DNA of 34,694 nucleotides from Bacteroidota bacterium (GTDB lineage: Bacteria; Bacteroidota; Bacteroidia; Chitinophagales; Chitinophagaceae), in the NCBI GenBank assembly GCA_018266555.1, contig JAFEAF010000030.1, positions 1 to 34,694 of the forward strand. The letters are read 5' to 3'. A program made the position numbers and the translations under genes. Below the pieces are notes generated by a model. The model made no database searches and had not been told where the DNA came from. It saw nothing but the letters and a program-made list of their open reading frames with translations. Positions 1 to 7,020 of this stretch are shown here, piece by piece. Numbering within the stretch: the first letter of the stretch is position 1; each line of letters begins with the position of its first letter.

Positions 1-322
1 CGGCGGCTACACATGGAGCTGGCATCGGCCTCCTTCGTCGGCCTTTACTGACCAGCCCCTCGTGGGGGCTCGCAGCCACCTTCGTTCGTTCCTCTCTTCG
101 GTGGCTTACGGCGGCTCGCCTCCAGCGCTACAGTGCGGACAAGTGTGCCGCACAGCTATGCTTCTTTTTTGCCGCAGGCGCTTTTACCGGCAGGCTTGAC
201 ACATTGCCTTTGCTTCTAAGAAAGCACTACTGATCTATGAATAGGTTTAGCCGGTGCATCAGTATATCATATCCGAACAGTATCAAACCGGCATTTGAAA
301 GGGAAGTGTCCTGAAATGTTTT
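1..322. other. GC-rich, hairpin-rich stretch without a gene
   Basis: I see no convincing gene here. Bases 1-180 are about 64% GC by hand count, far above the AT-rich DNA that follows. Two hairpins are visible. AGCCCC at 54-59 pairs with GGGGCT at 65-70 around a 5-base loop, and AGCCACC at 74-80 pairs with GGTGGCT at 100-106. The motif CGGCGGCT occurs at both ends of the GC-rich part (near 1 and near 109). Such blocks resemble the non-coding parts of Bacteroidetes conjugative elements, but that is recollection and inference. The stretch could also be the end of a gene lying outside the window. Confidence 0.5.
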
Positions 323-964
323 CTAATTCTTGTAAAGCCTTTTCAGTTCATCATCCAATTCGTTTGACGTCTTATCATATACATCCATAAAGTGAATCCA
401 CCCTTGAAATAATGCTTTGTCCAAAGCAAATTCACGGTACTTATTTAAAGTCTCACCATCTAACCAAAGTGTAACATCAGCAATGTCGCCGGAAATTTCA
501 TGCTCTACTCTTTTTACCCAATATCGTTCAGTTCCAGTTTTAGCCTTTGCAAATGGAAAATTGACTGTTTCAAATTCCCTGGGCAGTACAGGCAACGCAG
601 TATAAAAAGTACAACTGCTATCAAAATACCTCATATACATACATACCTTAACCCCATTTTTCTGAAACAATTCTGGTTTATCAAAATTGAGTTCAAATAT
701 TTGCTCATAAATAGCCTTCAGCCATTTTGTAGCTTTTGCAGTATCGGTTTTCAGGTCCGCAGCTATCTTTTTGATAGGAATCTTTTCAGTTCGGTCGTTG
801 TAGAAATTTAGGTCAATTAATTGTCTGAGAAAATCAGAGTAAGATTTATCCGGATTCTGTTCCAACAAAGTTTTTGAATAGTCAGGCATTCCTGATAAAC
901 AGTAGAATATTTCATGTGTTGAAGGTTCATGTATGAATTTCCTTCTCTCTTTTGTACGTCCCAT
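323..964 (-). CDS. conserved hypothetical protein, mobile-element type
   Basis: This is a 213-residue protein I do not recognise by name. It is basic at the N-terminus (MGRTKERRKF), has no signal peptide and no membrane segment, and is probably cytoplasmic. Residues about 65-90 (KKIAADLKTDTAKATKWLKA) could form a helix-turn-helix, so a DNA-binding or replication-related role is possible but unproven. The C-terminal half is rich in aromatic and charged residues. The ATG at 964 is the only sensible start. A TAnnTTTG-type box lies 63-70 bases upstream. The gene sits next to the GC-rich block and points towards it, which fits accessory DNA. It has no close operon partner. Confidence 0.6.
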   Translation of the reverse strand: MGRTKERRKFIHEPSTHEIFYCLSGMPDYSKTLLEQNPDKSYSDFLRQLIDLNFYNDRTEKIPIKKIAADLKTDTAKATKWLKAIYEQIFELNFDKPELFQKNGVKVCMYMRYFDSSCTFYTALPVLPREFETVNFPFAKAKTGTERYWVKRVEHEISGDIADVTLWLDGETLNKYREFALDKALFQGWIHFMDVYDKTSNELDDELKRLYKN

Positions 965-1272
965 TTTTTATTTAAAAAATACAACAATTCTTTTTCAACT
1001 GCCTGAATAAAGAATCAAAAAATCAGCAAAGTTAGCCGCCTACTTCAGCTTTTGAATAAAACCAATCTAATATAAAGCCGATCTGCCAAAAGACTACGGC
1101 ATAAAACATCAGTGCATATTCTCAGCGATATATCCTGCACAAACTGCATCAAGTAATTCATCTGAAGTAATCCACGTATTTATTCCGTTTCCTTTTGGCT
1201 TGTAACAACGGCGGCTGATGAAGTGGCTTTCTTTTTTTCTCTTTTTTCTTTTAAAAATTAAATTTTATTAAG
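965..1272. other. gene-less stretch with one short open frame
   Basis: These 308 bases separate two divergent genes. The left part holds a promoter box for the minus-strand gene (1,027-1,034). On the minus strand, a frame ending at stop 1,109-1,111 stays open for about 45 codons and reads protein-like in its last part (ITSDELLDAVCAGYIAENMH). It has no ATG. It may be the tail of a decayed gene. The right part, before the gene at 1,273, is a pyrimidine-rich run (TTTCTTTTTTTCTC and similar). Confidence 0.4.
1027..1034 (-). promoter_or_regulatory. candidate -7 promoter box for the gene at 323-964
   Basis: Read on the minus strand the bases are TAACTTTG, a full match to the Bacteroidetes -7 consensus TAnnTTTG. 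No clear TTG is seen 19-21 bases upstream, so the call rests on the -7 box alone. The leader to the ATG at 964 would be roughly 55-60 bases. Confidence 0.35.
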
Positions 1273-1623
1273 ATGAAAAATGCAAATCACTTCTTCGGCT
1301 CTCACAACGGTTCGGAAAATTTTTACCGACACAATCTTTCTGGTTTGATTTATACTGATGGAGTTAAAGACCTGGCCGAAGGATGCCAGGCGTATTGGCT
1401 GATTGATTTAATTGTTAGTCATCAATGCCAGACTCGGGTAAAGAAAGAACCATTTCAGGTATGGGATCTAAAGCGGGTTAAGGAGAACGAGTTTTCTGTT
1501 CTTGCTACTGATGGGAACCACAATAAGGTAACAAGTCAGGAAATTTCATTCAGTGATTTCCCCTATGATCTGGCTACAATCTGGTTAGTGGATGGATGTT
1601 TGATGTTACCAAGTGAGTACTAA
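1273..1623 (+). CDS. DUF6876-like family protein
   Basis: This 116-residue protein resembles the DUF6876 family of Bacteroidetes accessory elements. The visible signatures are FYRHNLSGLIYTDGVKDLAE near residues 18-37, then AYWLIDLIVSHQ, and a C-terminal IWLVDGCLMLPSEY. The function of the family is not known to me. The protein is soluble, with no signal peptide. The first ATG is used, preceded by a long pyrimidine-rich run and AAG at a weak ribosome-binding distance. It ends just before a strong hairpin terminator. Its relatives are usually carried on plasmids and conjugative elements, which supports an accessory origin for the left end of the window. The family name is from memory; the reading frame itself is secure. 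Confidence 0.7.
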   Translation: MKNANHFFGSHNGSENFYRHNLSGLIYTDGVKDLAEGCQAYWLIDLIVSHQCQTRVKKEPFQVWDLKRVKENEFSVLATDGNHNKVTSQEISFSDFPYDLATIWLVDGCLMLPSEY

Positions 1624-1629
1624 ATGAAA

Positions 1630-1659
1630 AGCCCCGCCTTCCGGCAGGGCTATTTTTTT
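1630..1659 (+). terminator. rho-independent terminator
   Basis: AGCCC-C-GCC pairs with GGC-A-GGGCT around a TTCC loop (1,630-1,651), followed by seven T (1,653-1,659). The stem is GC-rich, and the hairpin starts only 6 bases after the stop of the DUF6876-like gene. The minus-strand gene that ends at 1,688 converges on it. The A run at 1,627-1,630 would give a short U tract on that side, so it may act in both directions. Confidence 0.85.
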
Positions 1660-1687
1660 GAACTGAAGAATGAACAGCTTTATTTGT

Positions 1688-2443
1688 TTACTGGCCACTC
1701 ACTTTAACCAACGCTAAAGCGTTGTATGCACCGTTTTTAAGCGGATACATTTGGCCGTTTACTTGCTGGTAAAACTCGATACCCAAAGCAAGGAACAACG
1801 GGTGAGTGCTGTTTGCAGTAACGGCATTCGCCAGATTGATTACTGCAGTGGCGGTTGCATCCCAGGGCAAAATTCCGCTTGCCTGGGAATCCATTACGAA
1901 AGTTTCATTTTCAAAATCTACCTCTGCGCCAGCAGAAACAATTTTGAAATGAGTAGTACCACCGGGAGCAGCAATCATGTTGATGGGAACAAATGCAGGA
2001 ACGTTTGCGGTAAGTGTACCAGCGACCCGGTCAATTGTTCCGGTGAACGGAGCGTAGAGAGTAGTTCCAAGTTTACCATTAATGTTAAACTCAAAACCTT
2101 CCAGCAATTCAGCTTCTCCATCAATGACATTACGTTGACCACGGGGATTTGTAGTATCCTCATGGATTACATCAACCATTATCTGAGTGAGTCGGCTTAC
2201 CATCCGGCTATCAGAAGCGTTTTGCAGCAATGCCCGGATTGCATTACGCAAAATTTTTCCGGCTTTACCAGCCCTTCCAAATTCTTCGCCGTTCTCACGG
2301 GTCCGTTGGAAAGCCGGATCATTGGCGATACGGTCAGCAGGTACACCGCCTTTTTCCCTGGCGAGATAACCGTCCTGGGATTTGTAGAAGGTAATACCGC
2401 CAATAGTACCATCTAATTTGATAATTCCTTTTTGCTTTGCCAT
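1688..2443 (-). CDS. conserved hypothetical protein of Bacteroidetes
   Basis: This is a 251-residue protein of a family I have seen in Bacteroidetes genomes but cannot name. It begins MAKQKGIIKLDGTIGGITFY, followed by a charged stretch (YLAREKGGVPADRIANDPAF) and an Arg-rich helical part. The second half is rich in beta-forming and small residues (GTTLYAPFTGTIDR, APGGTTHFKIVSAG). No signal peptide or membrane helix is seen. The layout, with a conserved basic N-terminus and a beta-rich C-terminal part, could suit a structural or phage-like protein, but that is a guess. A good promoter lies 65-96 bases upstream, and the gene is divergent from the small gene at 2,685. Its base composition looks somewhat more GC-rich than its flanks. 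Confidence 0.7.
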   Translation of the reverse strand: MAKQKGIIKLDGTIGGITFYKSQDGYLAREKGGVPADRIANDPAFQRTRENGEEFGRAGKAGKILRNAIRALLQNASDSRMVSRLTQIMVDVIHEDTTNPRGQRNVIDGEAELLEGFEFNINGKLGTTLYAPFTGTIDRVAGTLTANVPAFVPINMIAAPGGTTHFKIVSAGAEVDFENETFVMDSQASGILPWDATATAVINLANAVTANSTHPLFLALGIEFYQQVNGQMYPLKNGAYNALALVKVSGQ

Positions 2444-2507
2444 TGTAAAAAATTTATTGGGTTAATAATTTGATTCAAATTTTTGCTGTGTTATCAGCAT
2501 TTGAAAA

Positions 2508-2539
2508 CAAAAATAGATTCACAATAAAGCCCTGACAAA
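2508..2539 (-). promoter_or_regulatory. promoter for the gene at 1688-2443
   Basis: On the minus strand TTTG (2,539-2,536) is followed by 20 bases and then TATTTTTG (2,515-2,508). Both boxes and their spacing fit the Bacteroidetes -33/-7 promoter. The leader to the ATG at 2,443 would be about 60 bases. Confidence 0.6.
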
Positions 2540-2612
2540 TGTGTGATGTCATACGTTCCGTTTATTCCACATTATTCCAACTAACACACTTTAACCGCCT
2601 TCAAAAATTATT

Positions 2613-2620
2613 TATCTTTG
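2613..2620 (+). promoter_or_regulatory. -7 promoter box for the small gene at 2685
   Basis: TATCTTTG matches TAnnTTTG exactly. The upstream -33 position carries only TTA. Transcription would begin near 2,625 and give a leader of about 60 bases. It is back-to-back with the promoter at 2,508-2,539. Confidence 0.45.
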
Positions 2621-2684
2621 CCTTACATCATTCATATCTAAGGCATATCCGAAGTATGGATAGTGTATGAAAGTTATTTGATTA

Positions 2685-2873
2685 ATGAACAGACTTTGTA
2701 TTTATCCGAAGGACATTCAGATAATCACAGGTAGAAGCGACAGGTATGGCAGAAACCTTATTAAGAAGATTAAAGAGCATTTCAAGAAGCAGCAACACCA
2801 GGTTGTTACTGTTGAAGAGTTCTGCCAGTATATGGGATTACAACAGGACACTGTTACCCGGCAGCTACGATAA
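2685..2873 (+). CDS. small conserved helix-turn-helix-like protein
   Basis: This 62-residue basic protein begins MNRLCIYPKDIQIITGRSDR. I recall small Bacteroidetes proteins of this shape: an N-terminal segment ending in a TGRS motif followed by YGRNLIKKIK, then VTVEEFCQYMGLQ and a second short helix. The pattern suggests a compact DNA-binding fold, perhaps a regulator of the accessory segment, but no function has been shown to my knowledge. The ATG at 2,685 is supported by the -7 box about 65 bases upstream. It stands alone, with a long gene-less stretch downstream. A chance frame is less likely given the promoter and the resemblance. Confidence 0.6.
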   Translation: MNRLCIYPKDIQIITGRSDRYGRNLIKKIKEHFKKQQHQVVTVEEFCQYMGLQQDTVTRQLR

Positions 2874-3612
2874 AACGTAATGCTTAAATTCGCAGACGCT
2901 ATGATGCAGTTTTGCACACTCTGCACTCAACAAGTTTTCTTCTTTTGTTTGTGCAGCAATTGCACTTGCTTTAGTCAATCATGTTGGCTATTTGTTGCCC
3001 AATCCTCTGAAAGTGTTGATACATCAGTAACTTGCATCTTCTGTATCGGAAAGTAACTGTATCCCGTAAGGACTATTACCAATATTTTATTTGTAACAGG
3101 ATTATTTCATACAGCCTAAATCATTTATGATATACATATCATTTATTGAAAACTATCTCAGAAAAGATGTCCAATAAAAATTTGTAAATATTTCTTACCA
3201 TAAGAAAAACAAGTTTTTAGGATGAAAAAAATTTGAAACATCTTGCATAGCAAATTAGTATTGACTTTTCAGTATCTGAAATTTTCTTTGTTGATTGGTA
3301 TTGGTGAGTGTCAAACCACATTATAAAATGCACATTAAAAACGTATTAAATTAAAATACTGAGCTGCTATAAAATGAATTATATTATTTTAATTCTAAAA
3401 ACTTCTTACTTTTGAATTGCATCCCTTCTTCACATCAATTGTCTGACTTGATATTGAATACTTCAGGTTCGTTGAAAATCTCTCAATTGATTGTTTGAAA
3501 AAACCTACCGGCAGTGTGATAAATAATTTCAGTTAGTATACCCTGCCCGAAACCTTTGAAAATTATTTCTGATTTATGACTATATAAAATTGATTAAAGC
3601 AAACCCAAAGCT
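2874..3612. other. AT-rich intergenic region before the heme-copper genes
   Basis: These 739 bases hold no convincing gene. A 58-codon plus-strand frame from 2,880 is very Cys/Phe-rich and looks accidental. The minus strand shows only short fragments broken by stops. The right half is strongly AT-rich. A possible -7 box TACTTTTG lies at 3,407-3,414, about 200 bases before the subunit II start. Two imperfect inverted repeats flank it: GTATT-N7-AATAC at 3,343-3,359 and ATCAA-N9-TTGAT at 3,434-3,452. They could be regulator sites for the heme-copper genes. The region probably marks the border between accessory and NO-island DNA. Confidence 0.4.
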
Positions 3613-4194
3613 ATGAACTTTTTATCTCCCTTATTATCAATACAATCATTTGCTGCTATTATTTCATTTATAGCAGCCATGCTCGTAGTTGTGGTCGTAA
3701 TCTTCCTGGTCATTACTTCTTCAACAGAAGAGGATAAATATTCTGTGAAACATAAAGTTTATAAACTGCGGAGCCGTTATTTCTTCGCATTGGTAATTTG
3801 TATTGTGGCGGGTCTTTTTATTTCTCTGCGTTTGTTGCCTTATGCAAAGTTTCAAAGTGAACCAGATGAAACGGTAACTGTTGTTGCCATGCAATGGGCA
3901 TGGAAAATTGCTCCGGGAGTAACAGATAAAAACCCTGTGGATTTTACCGGGGGAAGTGAAATTACAGTTCCTGCAAATAAACATATCAGATTTGTTGTGA
4001 CTTCATCCGATGTGAATCATGATTTTGCCATTTATAACAGTAAAGGGCTTTTAGTAGCACAAACACAGGCAATGCCGGAATACCACAATGCACTTGAATA
4101 TATATTTCCTGAAAAAGGCGATTACCACATTCTCTGCCTGGAATATTGTGGGTTAGCACATTCGATAATGTCCGGAATCATCCATGTTAATTAA
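3613..4194 (+). CDS. CuA-containing heme-copper oxidase/reductase subunit II
   Basis: This 193-residue membrane protein has two N-terminal helices (about residues 11-34 and 56-75) and a C-terminal cupredoxin domain on the outer face of the inner membrane. The complete CuA binuclear copper site is visible: H136 in VNHDF, then C175, E177, C179, H183 and M186 in the string CLEYCGLAHSIM. It would accept electrons from a soluble donor and pass them to subunit I, whose gene follows after 10 bases. It is short for a cytochrome oxidase subunit II, as in B-type (ba3-like) enzymes and the NO reductases derived from them. The context (RIC, NnrS-like, Rrf2 genes) favours NO reduction over oxygen reduction. 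The ATG lies directly before the hydrophobic start. Confidence 0.9.
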   Translation: MNFLSPLLSIQSFAAIISFIAAMLVVVVVIFLVITSSTEEDKYSVKHKVYKLRSRYFFALVICIVAGLFISLRLLPYAKFQSEPDETVTVVAMQWAWKIAPGVTDKNPVDFTGGSEITVPANKHIRFVVTSSDVNHDFAIYNSKGLLVAQTQAMPEYHNALEYIFPEKGDYHILCLEYCGLAHSIMSGIIHVN

Positions 4195-4204
4195 ATAAAA
4201 AATT

Positions 4205-5698
4205 ATGCTGCAATTAAATTCCATTGACATAAAGAAACAAAGAAAATTTGTACTTGTCTGGGGCATTACGTTTTTGATTGTATTCCCCTTGCTCATTACG
4301 CTTGGATTGTTGATGCGCCTCAACCAGGGAGAAGAAATTCAATTGGGAATGGACCGATTTTATACATTAATGACACTTCATGGCCTGGGAATGGCCGGAG
4401 TATTATACAGCATGGCTTTTGCAGCTTTGTGGTATTTAATTGGTACCCGGCATACAAAATTGAATCTGGGTCTTGGGTATTTTGTTTACTTCGTCGTTCT
4501 ACTCGGAGTCATTGGTTTAGCTTATGCAACTTTAATTGGAAAATTTGGTGCTGGTTGGTATCTTTTATATCCATTACCATTTAAAGGAACTAACTGGCCT
4601 GCATGGTCTACGGGTTTGTCTATAGTTTCTTTAATACTACTTGGGGTAGCATGGATTATTGGTATTTTACATGTTGTATATGCATTGGCAAAAGAATATG
4701 GAGGGTTAACCAATCTTCTGGGTTGGCAATATTTGGGTAAAAAAAATGTTCAGCGGGAATTGCCACCAATTGTAATGATCACTACCATCAGTTTGGTTCC
4801 CGGTTTAATTGCCTATTTAGCCGGTGCTGTATTTCTGTTCATGAATTTGTTTCAACACTTTGAACCGGCACTTTCATTTGATGCATTACTTTTAAAAAAT
4901 TTGGCTTTCTTTTTCGGGCATACTCTTGTAAATATTACATTGTATTGTTGCATAGGATGGGTGTATGCACTGCTTCCTGAATTTACCGGGCGTGAATGGA
5001 AAACGAATAAAGTTCTGGTATATTCATGGAATGCTACTTTCGTTTTCATACTTTTTGCTTATTTCCATCATTTATATATGGACTTTGCACAGCCTTTGGC
5101 TTTGCAATATGCAGGCCAATTTGCATCTTATTTAAGTGCAATTCCTGCAACAGCCATCACCATGTTTGGTGTCATTACCCAACTGTACCATTCTAAAATA
5201 AAATGGGGGATTATTCCTTTGACTTTTTTAATAGGCGTAGCCGGGTGGGCAATTGGTGGGTTTTCTGCAGTTGTAGATTCCACTATTGCCATTAATAAAG
5301 TTTTGCATAATACATTGTGGGTACCTGCCCATTTTCATACTTATATGCTTACAGGTGTAGTCTTGTTCATATTTGGATTTTTGTTTTATTTATCTCATAC
5401 AAAAGAGGAACAGGAAAAGGATAAAACTGCAAAAATTGGTTTTTGGCTTTTTGTAATCGGTGCACATTGTTTTATTGCTACATTCTATACTGGTGGAATG
5501 AACAGTATCCCCCGGAGATATGCAGATTATAAAGGTATCCCGATTAATTCTACACATACAACCGGTGCCCTGCTTGCACAGATTGCTGCGATTTGTATAG
5601 GATTATTGCTTATCGGCCTGTTTATAATGTATGGGTCTATATTTAATAAATTAAGAAAAGGAAAAAATATTCCAATGGTTCCTTCAACGAATACCTGA
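4205..5698 (+). CDS. B-type-like heme-copper subunit I, probable NO reductase
   Basis: This 497-residue protein with about 12-13 membrane helices is the catalytic heme-copper subunit. Expected ligands are all present: low-spin heme H59 and H378, CuB/FeB ligands H239 and the pair H288-H289, and high-spin heme ligand H376 in VPAHFHTYM. In oxygen-reducing A- and B-type enzymes the helix VI motif is GHPxVY, with the Tyr four residues after the His cross-linked to it. Here the motif is GHTLVN, so that position is Asn243. Loss of this Tyr is a known mark of NO reductases derived from oxygen reductases. The enzyme would sit in the inner membrane and use subunit II as electron entry. Naming the exact family needs a tree. 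A divergent oxygen reductase remains possible. Confidence 0.85.
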   Translation: MLQLNSIDIKKQRKFVLVWGITFLIVFPLLITLGLLMRLNQGEEIQLGMDRFYTLMTLHGLGMAGVLYSMAFAALWYLIGTRHTKLNLGLGYFVYFVVLLGVIGLAYATLIGKFGAGWYLLYPLPFKGTNWPAWSTGLSIVSLILLGVAWIIGILHVVYALAKEYGGLTNLLGWQYLGKKNVQRELPPIVMITTISLVPGLIAYLAGAVFLFMNLFQHFEPALSFDALLLKNLAFFFGHTLVNITLYCCIGWVYALLPEFTGREWKTNKVLVYSWNATFVFILFAYFHHLYMDFAQPLALQYAGQFASYLSAIPATAITMFGVITQLYHSKIKWGIIPLTFLIGVAGWAIGGFSAVVDSTIAINKVLHNTLWVPAHFHTYMLTGVVLFIFGFLFYLSHTKEEQEKDKTAKIGFWLFVIGAHCFIATFYTGGMNSIPRRYADYKGIPINSTHTTGALLAQIAAICIGLLLIGLFIMYGSIFNKLRKGKNIPMVPSTNT

Positions 5699-5746
5699 TC
5701 TCCTTTGTGTAATTTGCTGTTTCTGAAATATGCGAAAACGAAAAAG

Positions 5747-6361
5747 ATGAAAAAGATTTTAATACCCGTTCTTTCATTTTTGATTTGCTTTACGATTATC
5801 TGGAAATGGACATTTGGTTTTTCTGCATTTACTATTTTTTCTTATAAACTTCAAGCCGCAGGAGACATTCCCCGGGTATTTCCTGATATTCCCCTGATAA
5901 ATCAGAAAGGAGAAGTCTTTCATATAAAAGAAAAACACAAATATGTACTGGTAAACTTTGTGTATCTGAATTGCCCTTATGTATGCCATAAAGTAAATAA
6001 CCAGCTCGAACATATTTATCATTTATTTGATAGGTTCACAATATCTTCAAAACTGGAATTTGTCACCGTAAGTTTTGATTTGCAAAATGATGGCCTTGAA
6101 AAAATCCGGAAATACCGGAATTATTTTGGTTCTGACATTGATGGTTGGTCTTTCGCATTACCTTATCAGTCCAGCCAGGAATCTTTTAATCAGTTCCTTG
6201 GCAAAATAGGTATATGGAAATATACAATACCGGGAACCGGCATAATCAATCATTCTATTTATTTATTTCTTGTTTCACCGGACAATAAAGTCATTAAAGT
6301 ATTTGATCCTGCAAGAGAGAGTGATAAAACTATAGTAGAACAAATCAATTCGTGCCTGTAA
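5747..6361 (+). CDS. SCO1/SenC-type copper chaperone
   Basis: This 204-residue protein is anchored by one N-terminal helix (MKKILIPVLSFLICF) with a thioredoxin-like domain outside the membrane. The copper-binding residues of SCO proteins are visible: CPYVC (C76 and C80) and the distal His169 in INHSIYLFL. SCO proteins load copper into the CuA site of subunit II, which fits the position two genes after it. An in-frame ATG at 5,705 would add 14 residues (MCNLLFLKYAKTKK); I prefer 5,747 because it starts a clean signal-anchor. The stop overlaps the GTG start of the next gene by 10 bases, so the two are probably translated together. The inferred role is assembly of the enzyme encoded just upstream. 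Confidence 0.88.
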   Translation: MKKILIPVLSFLICFTIIWKWTFGFSAFTIFSYKLQAAGDIPRVFPDIPLINQKGEVFHIKEKHKYVLVNFVYLNCPYVCHKVNNQLEHIYHLFDRFTISSKLEFVTVSFDLQNDGLEKIRKYRNYFGSDIDGWSFALPYQSSQESFNQFLGKIGIWKYTIPGTGIINHSIYLFLVSPDNKVIKVFDPARESDKTIVEQINSCL

Positions 6362-6909
6362 AAACCAGCGATATTATTTTCATACTGACAATTCTTGTAA
6401 TGTCCTGGCTGATTTCTTTTCCCATGAATGAATGGTTTTCTGAAACCATGCCCCGCCACCAGATCCTGCAATTGCCCGCCATGCTGGTATTGGGCATTAT
6501 CTCAGGAGTAAGGTTCTCAAAGCATATCATCATAGGTTTTGCCTGGGGCATTGCTATTCTTATTTTCATCTTGTCATCCCTGATTTTCTGGATGTTGCCG
6601 CATTCCATTGATTATGCAGTTATCAATACGCCATTTAACAGGCTGATGCATGTGAATATGCTCATATCAGGGTTTTTATTAATTCCGGTTTTGAGGAATA
6701 CATTATCGGAAATAAAAATCATTTTTTTAGGAATGCTGTCGGCTATGGTCATTGCTACGGGATTCACTTTATTATCATATAATCTCCTCTTATGCAGTTC
6801 CTTCAATATTGAACAGCAAAAGGAAGCCGGGTTGCAATTAGTCATCATCGGGCTGACAGTATTTGCAAGCACGATTTTTATTTTTTTCAGGGGGGCGGGA
6901 AGAAGTTAA
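6352..6909 (+). CDS. unrecognised polytopic membrane protein of the NO island
   Basis: This 185-residue protein starts at a GTG inside the SCO gene. It has about six membrane helices and no domain I can name. Histidines near membrane borders are notable: MPRHQILQLP before helix 2, MLPHSIDY after helix 3 and RLMHVNMLISG at the start of helix 4. Such residues could bind heme or copper, but this is only a possibility. Its place directly after subunit II, subunit I and SCO suggests an extra subunit, an assembly factor or a quinol/heme module of the same enzyme. The next in-frame ATG (near 6,400) would delete the first helix, so the GTG is preferred. It ends 111 bases before the next gene. Confidence 0.65.
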   Translation: MPVKTSDIIFILTILVMSWLISFPMNEWFSETMPRHQILQLPAMLVLGIISGVRFSKHIIIGFAWGIAILIFILSSLIFWMLPHSIDYAVINTPFNRLMHVNMLISGFLLIPVLRNTLSEIKIIFLGMLSAMVIATGFTLLSYNLLLCSSFNIEQQKEAGLQLVIIGLTVFASTIFIFFRGAGRS

Positions 6910-6957
6910 CCGGAGCCATTCGGAGGCTGTTTTTCATATAAATGGATCATGGCTAAA

Positions 6958-6983
6958 AATAAAAGTATTTAAATACTTTTATT
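6958..6983. promoter_or_regulatory. perfect 26-bp palindrome, candidate Rrf2/NsrR-type operator
   Basis: The arm AATAAAAGTATTT is followed at once by its exact complement, giving 13+13 matching bases with no spacer. It lies in the 111-base gap before the RIC gene. Its centre is about 25 bases upstream of the -7 box, so it covers the place where a -33 box would be. The core GTATTTAAATAC is similar in form to NsrR operators of other bacteria (ATGCATTTAAAATGCAT type). The same operon ends with an Rrf2-family gene, so self-control by that protein is my inference. The AT-rich palindrome lacks a following T-run long enough to be a good terminator. Confidence 0.65.
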
Positions 6984-6994
6984 GAATTATTCAT

Positions 6995-7002
6995 TACCTT
7001 TG
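6995..7002 (+). promoter_or_regulatory. -7 promoter box of the RIC operon
   Basis: TACCTTTG matches TAnnTTTG exactly. It lies 18 bases before the ATG of the RIC gene, so the leader would be only about 14 bases. No TTG is found at -33, where the palindrome sits instead. This layout suits a promoter that is switched on or off by a bound regulator. Confidence 0.55.
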
Positions 7003-7020
7003 TGCATAAATAAATAAATT

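Noticed and set aside
1-322. A short protein read through the GC-rich block on the plus strand.
   Set aside because: All frames are short, lack a good start and give biased translations; hairpins explain the block better.
1751-2416. Long plus-strand frame (221 codons) opposite the gene at 1,688-2,443.
   Set aside because: It is the antisense shadow of a gene with a good promoter and a recognisable protein. Its own translation is Ser/Cys-rich and not protein-like.
2880-3056. A 58-codon Cys/Phe-rich plus-strand frame after the small HTH-like gene.
   Set aside because: Its composition is odd, no promoter or ribosome site is seen, and no known small metal-binding pattern fits. It is most likely a chance frame.
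4205-5698. Calling the enzyme an ordinary oxygen-reducing cytochrome c oxidase.
   Set aside because: The cross-linked Tyr position is Asn and the neighbours are NO-related genes. The oxygen-reductase reading is kept only as an alternative.
6958-6983. Reading the 26-bp palindrome as a terminator of the gene ending at 6,909.
   Set aside because: The stem is almost only A/T, has no loop and no proper T-run, and sits directly in front of a promoter box, so an operator is the better explanation.
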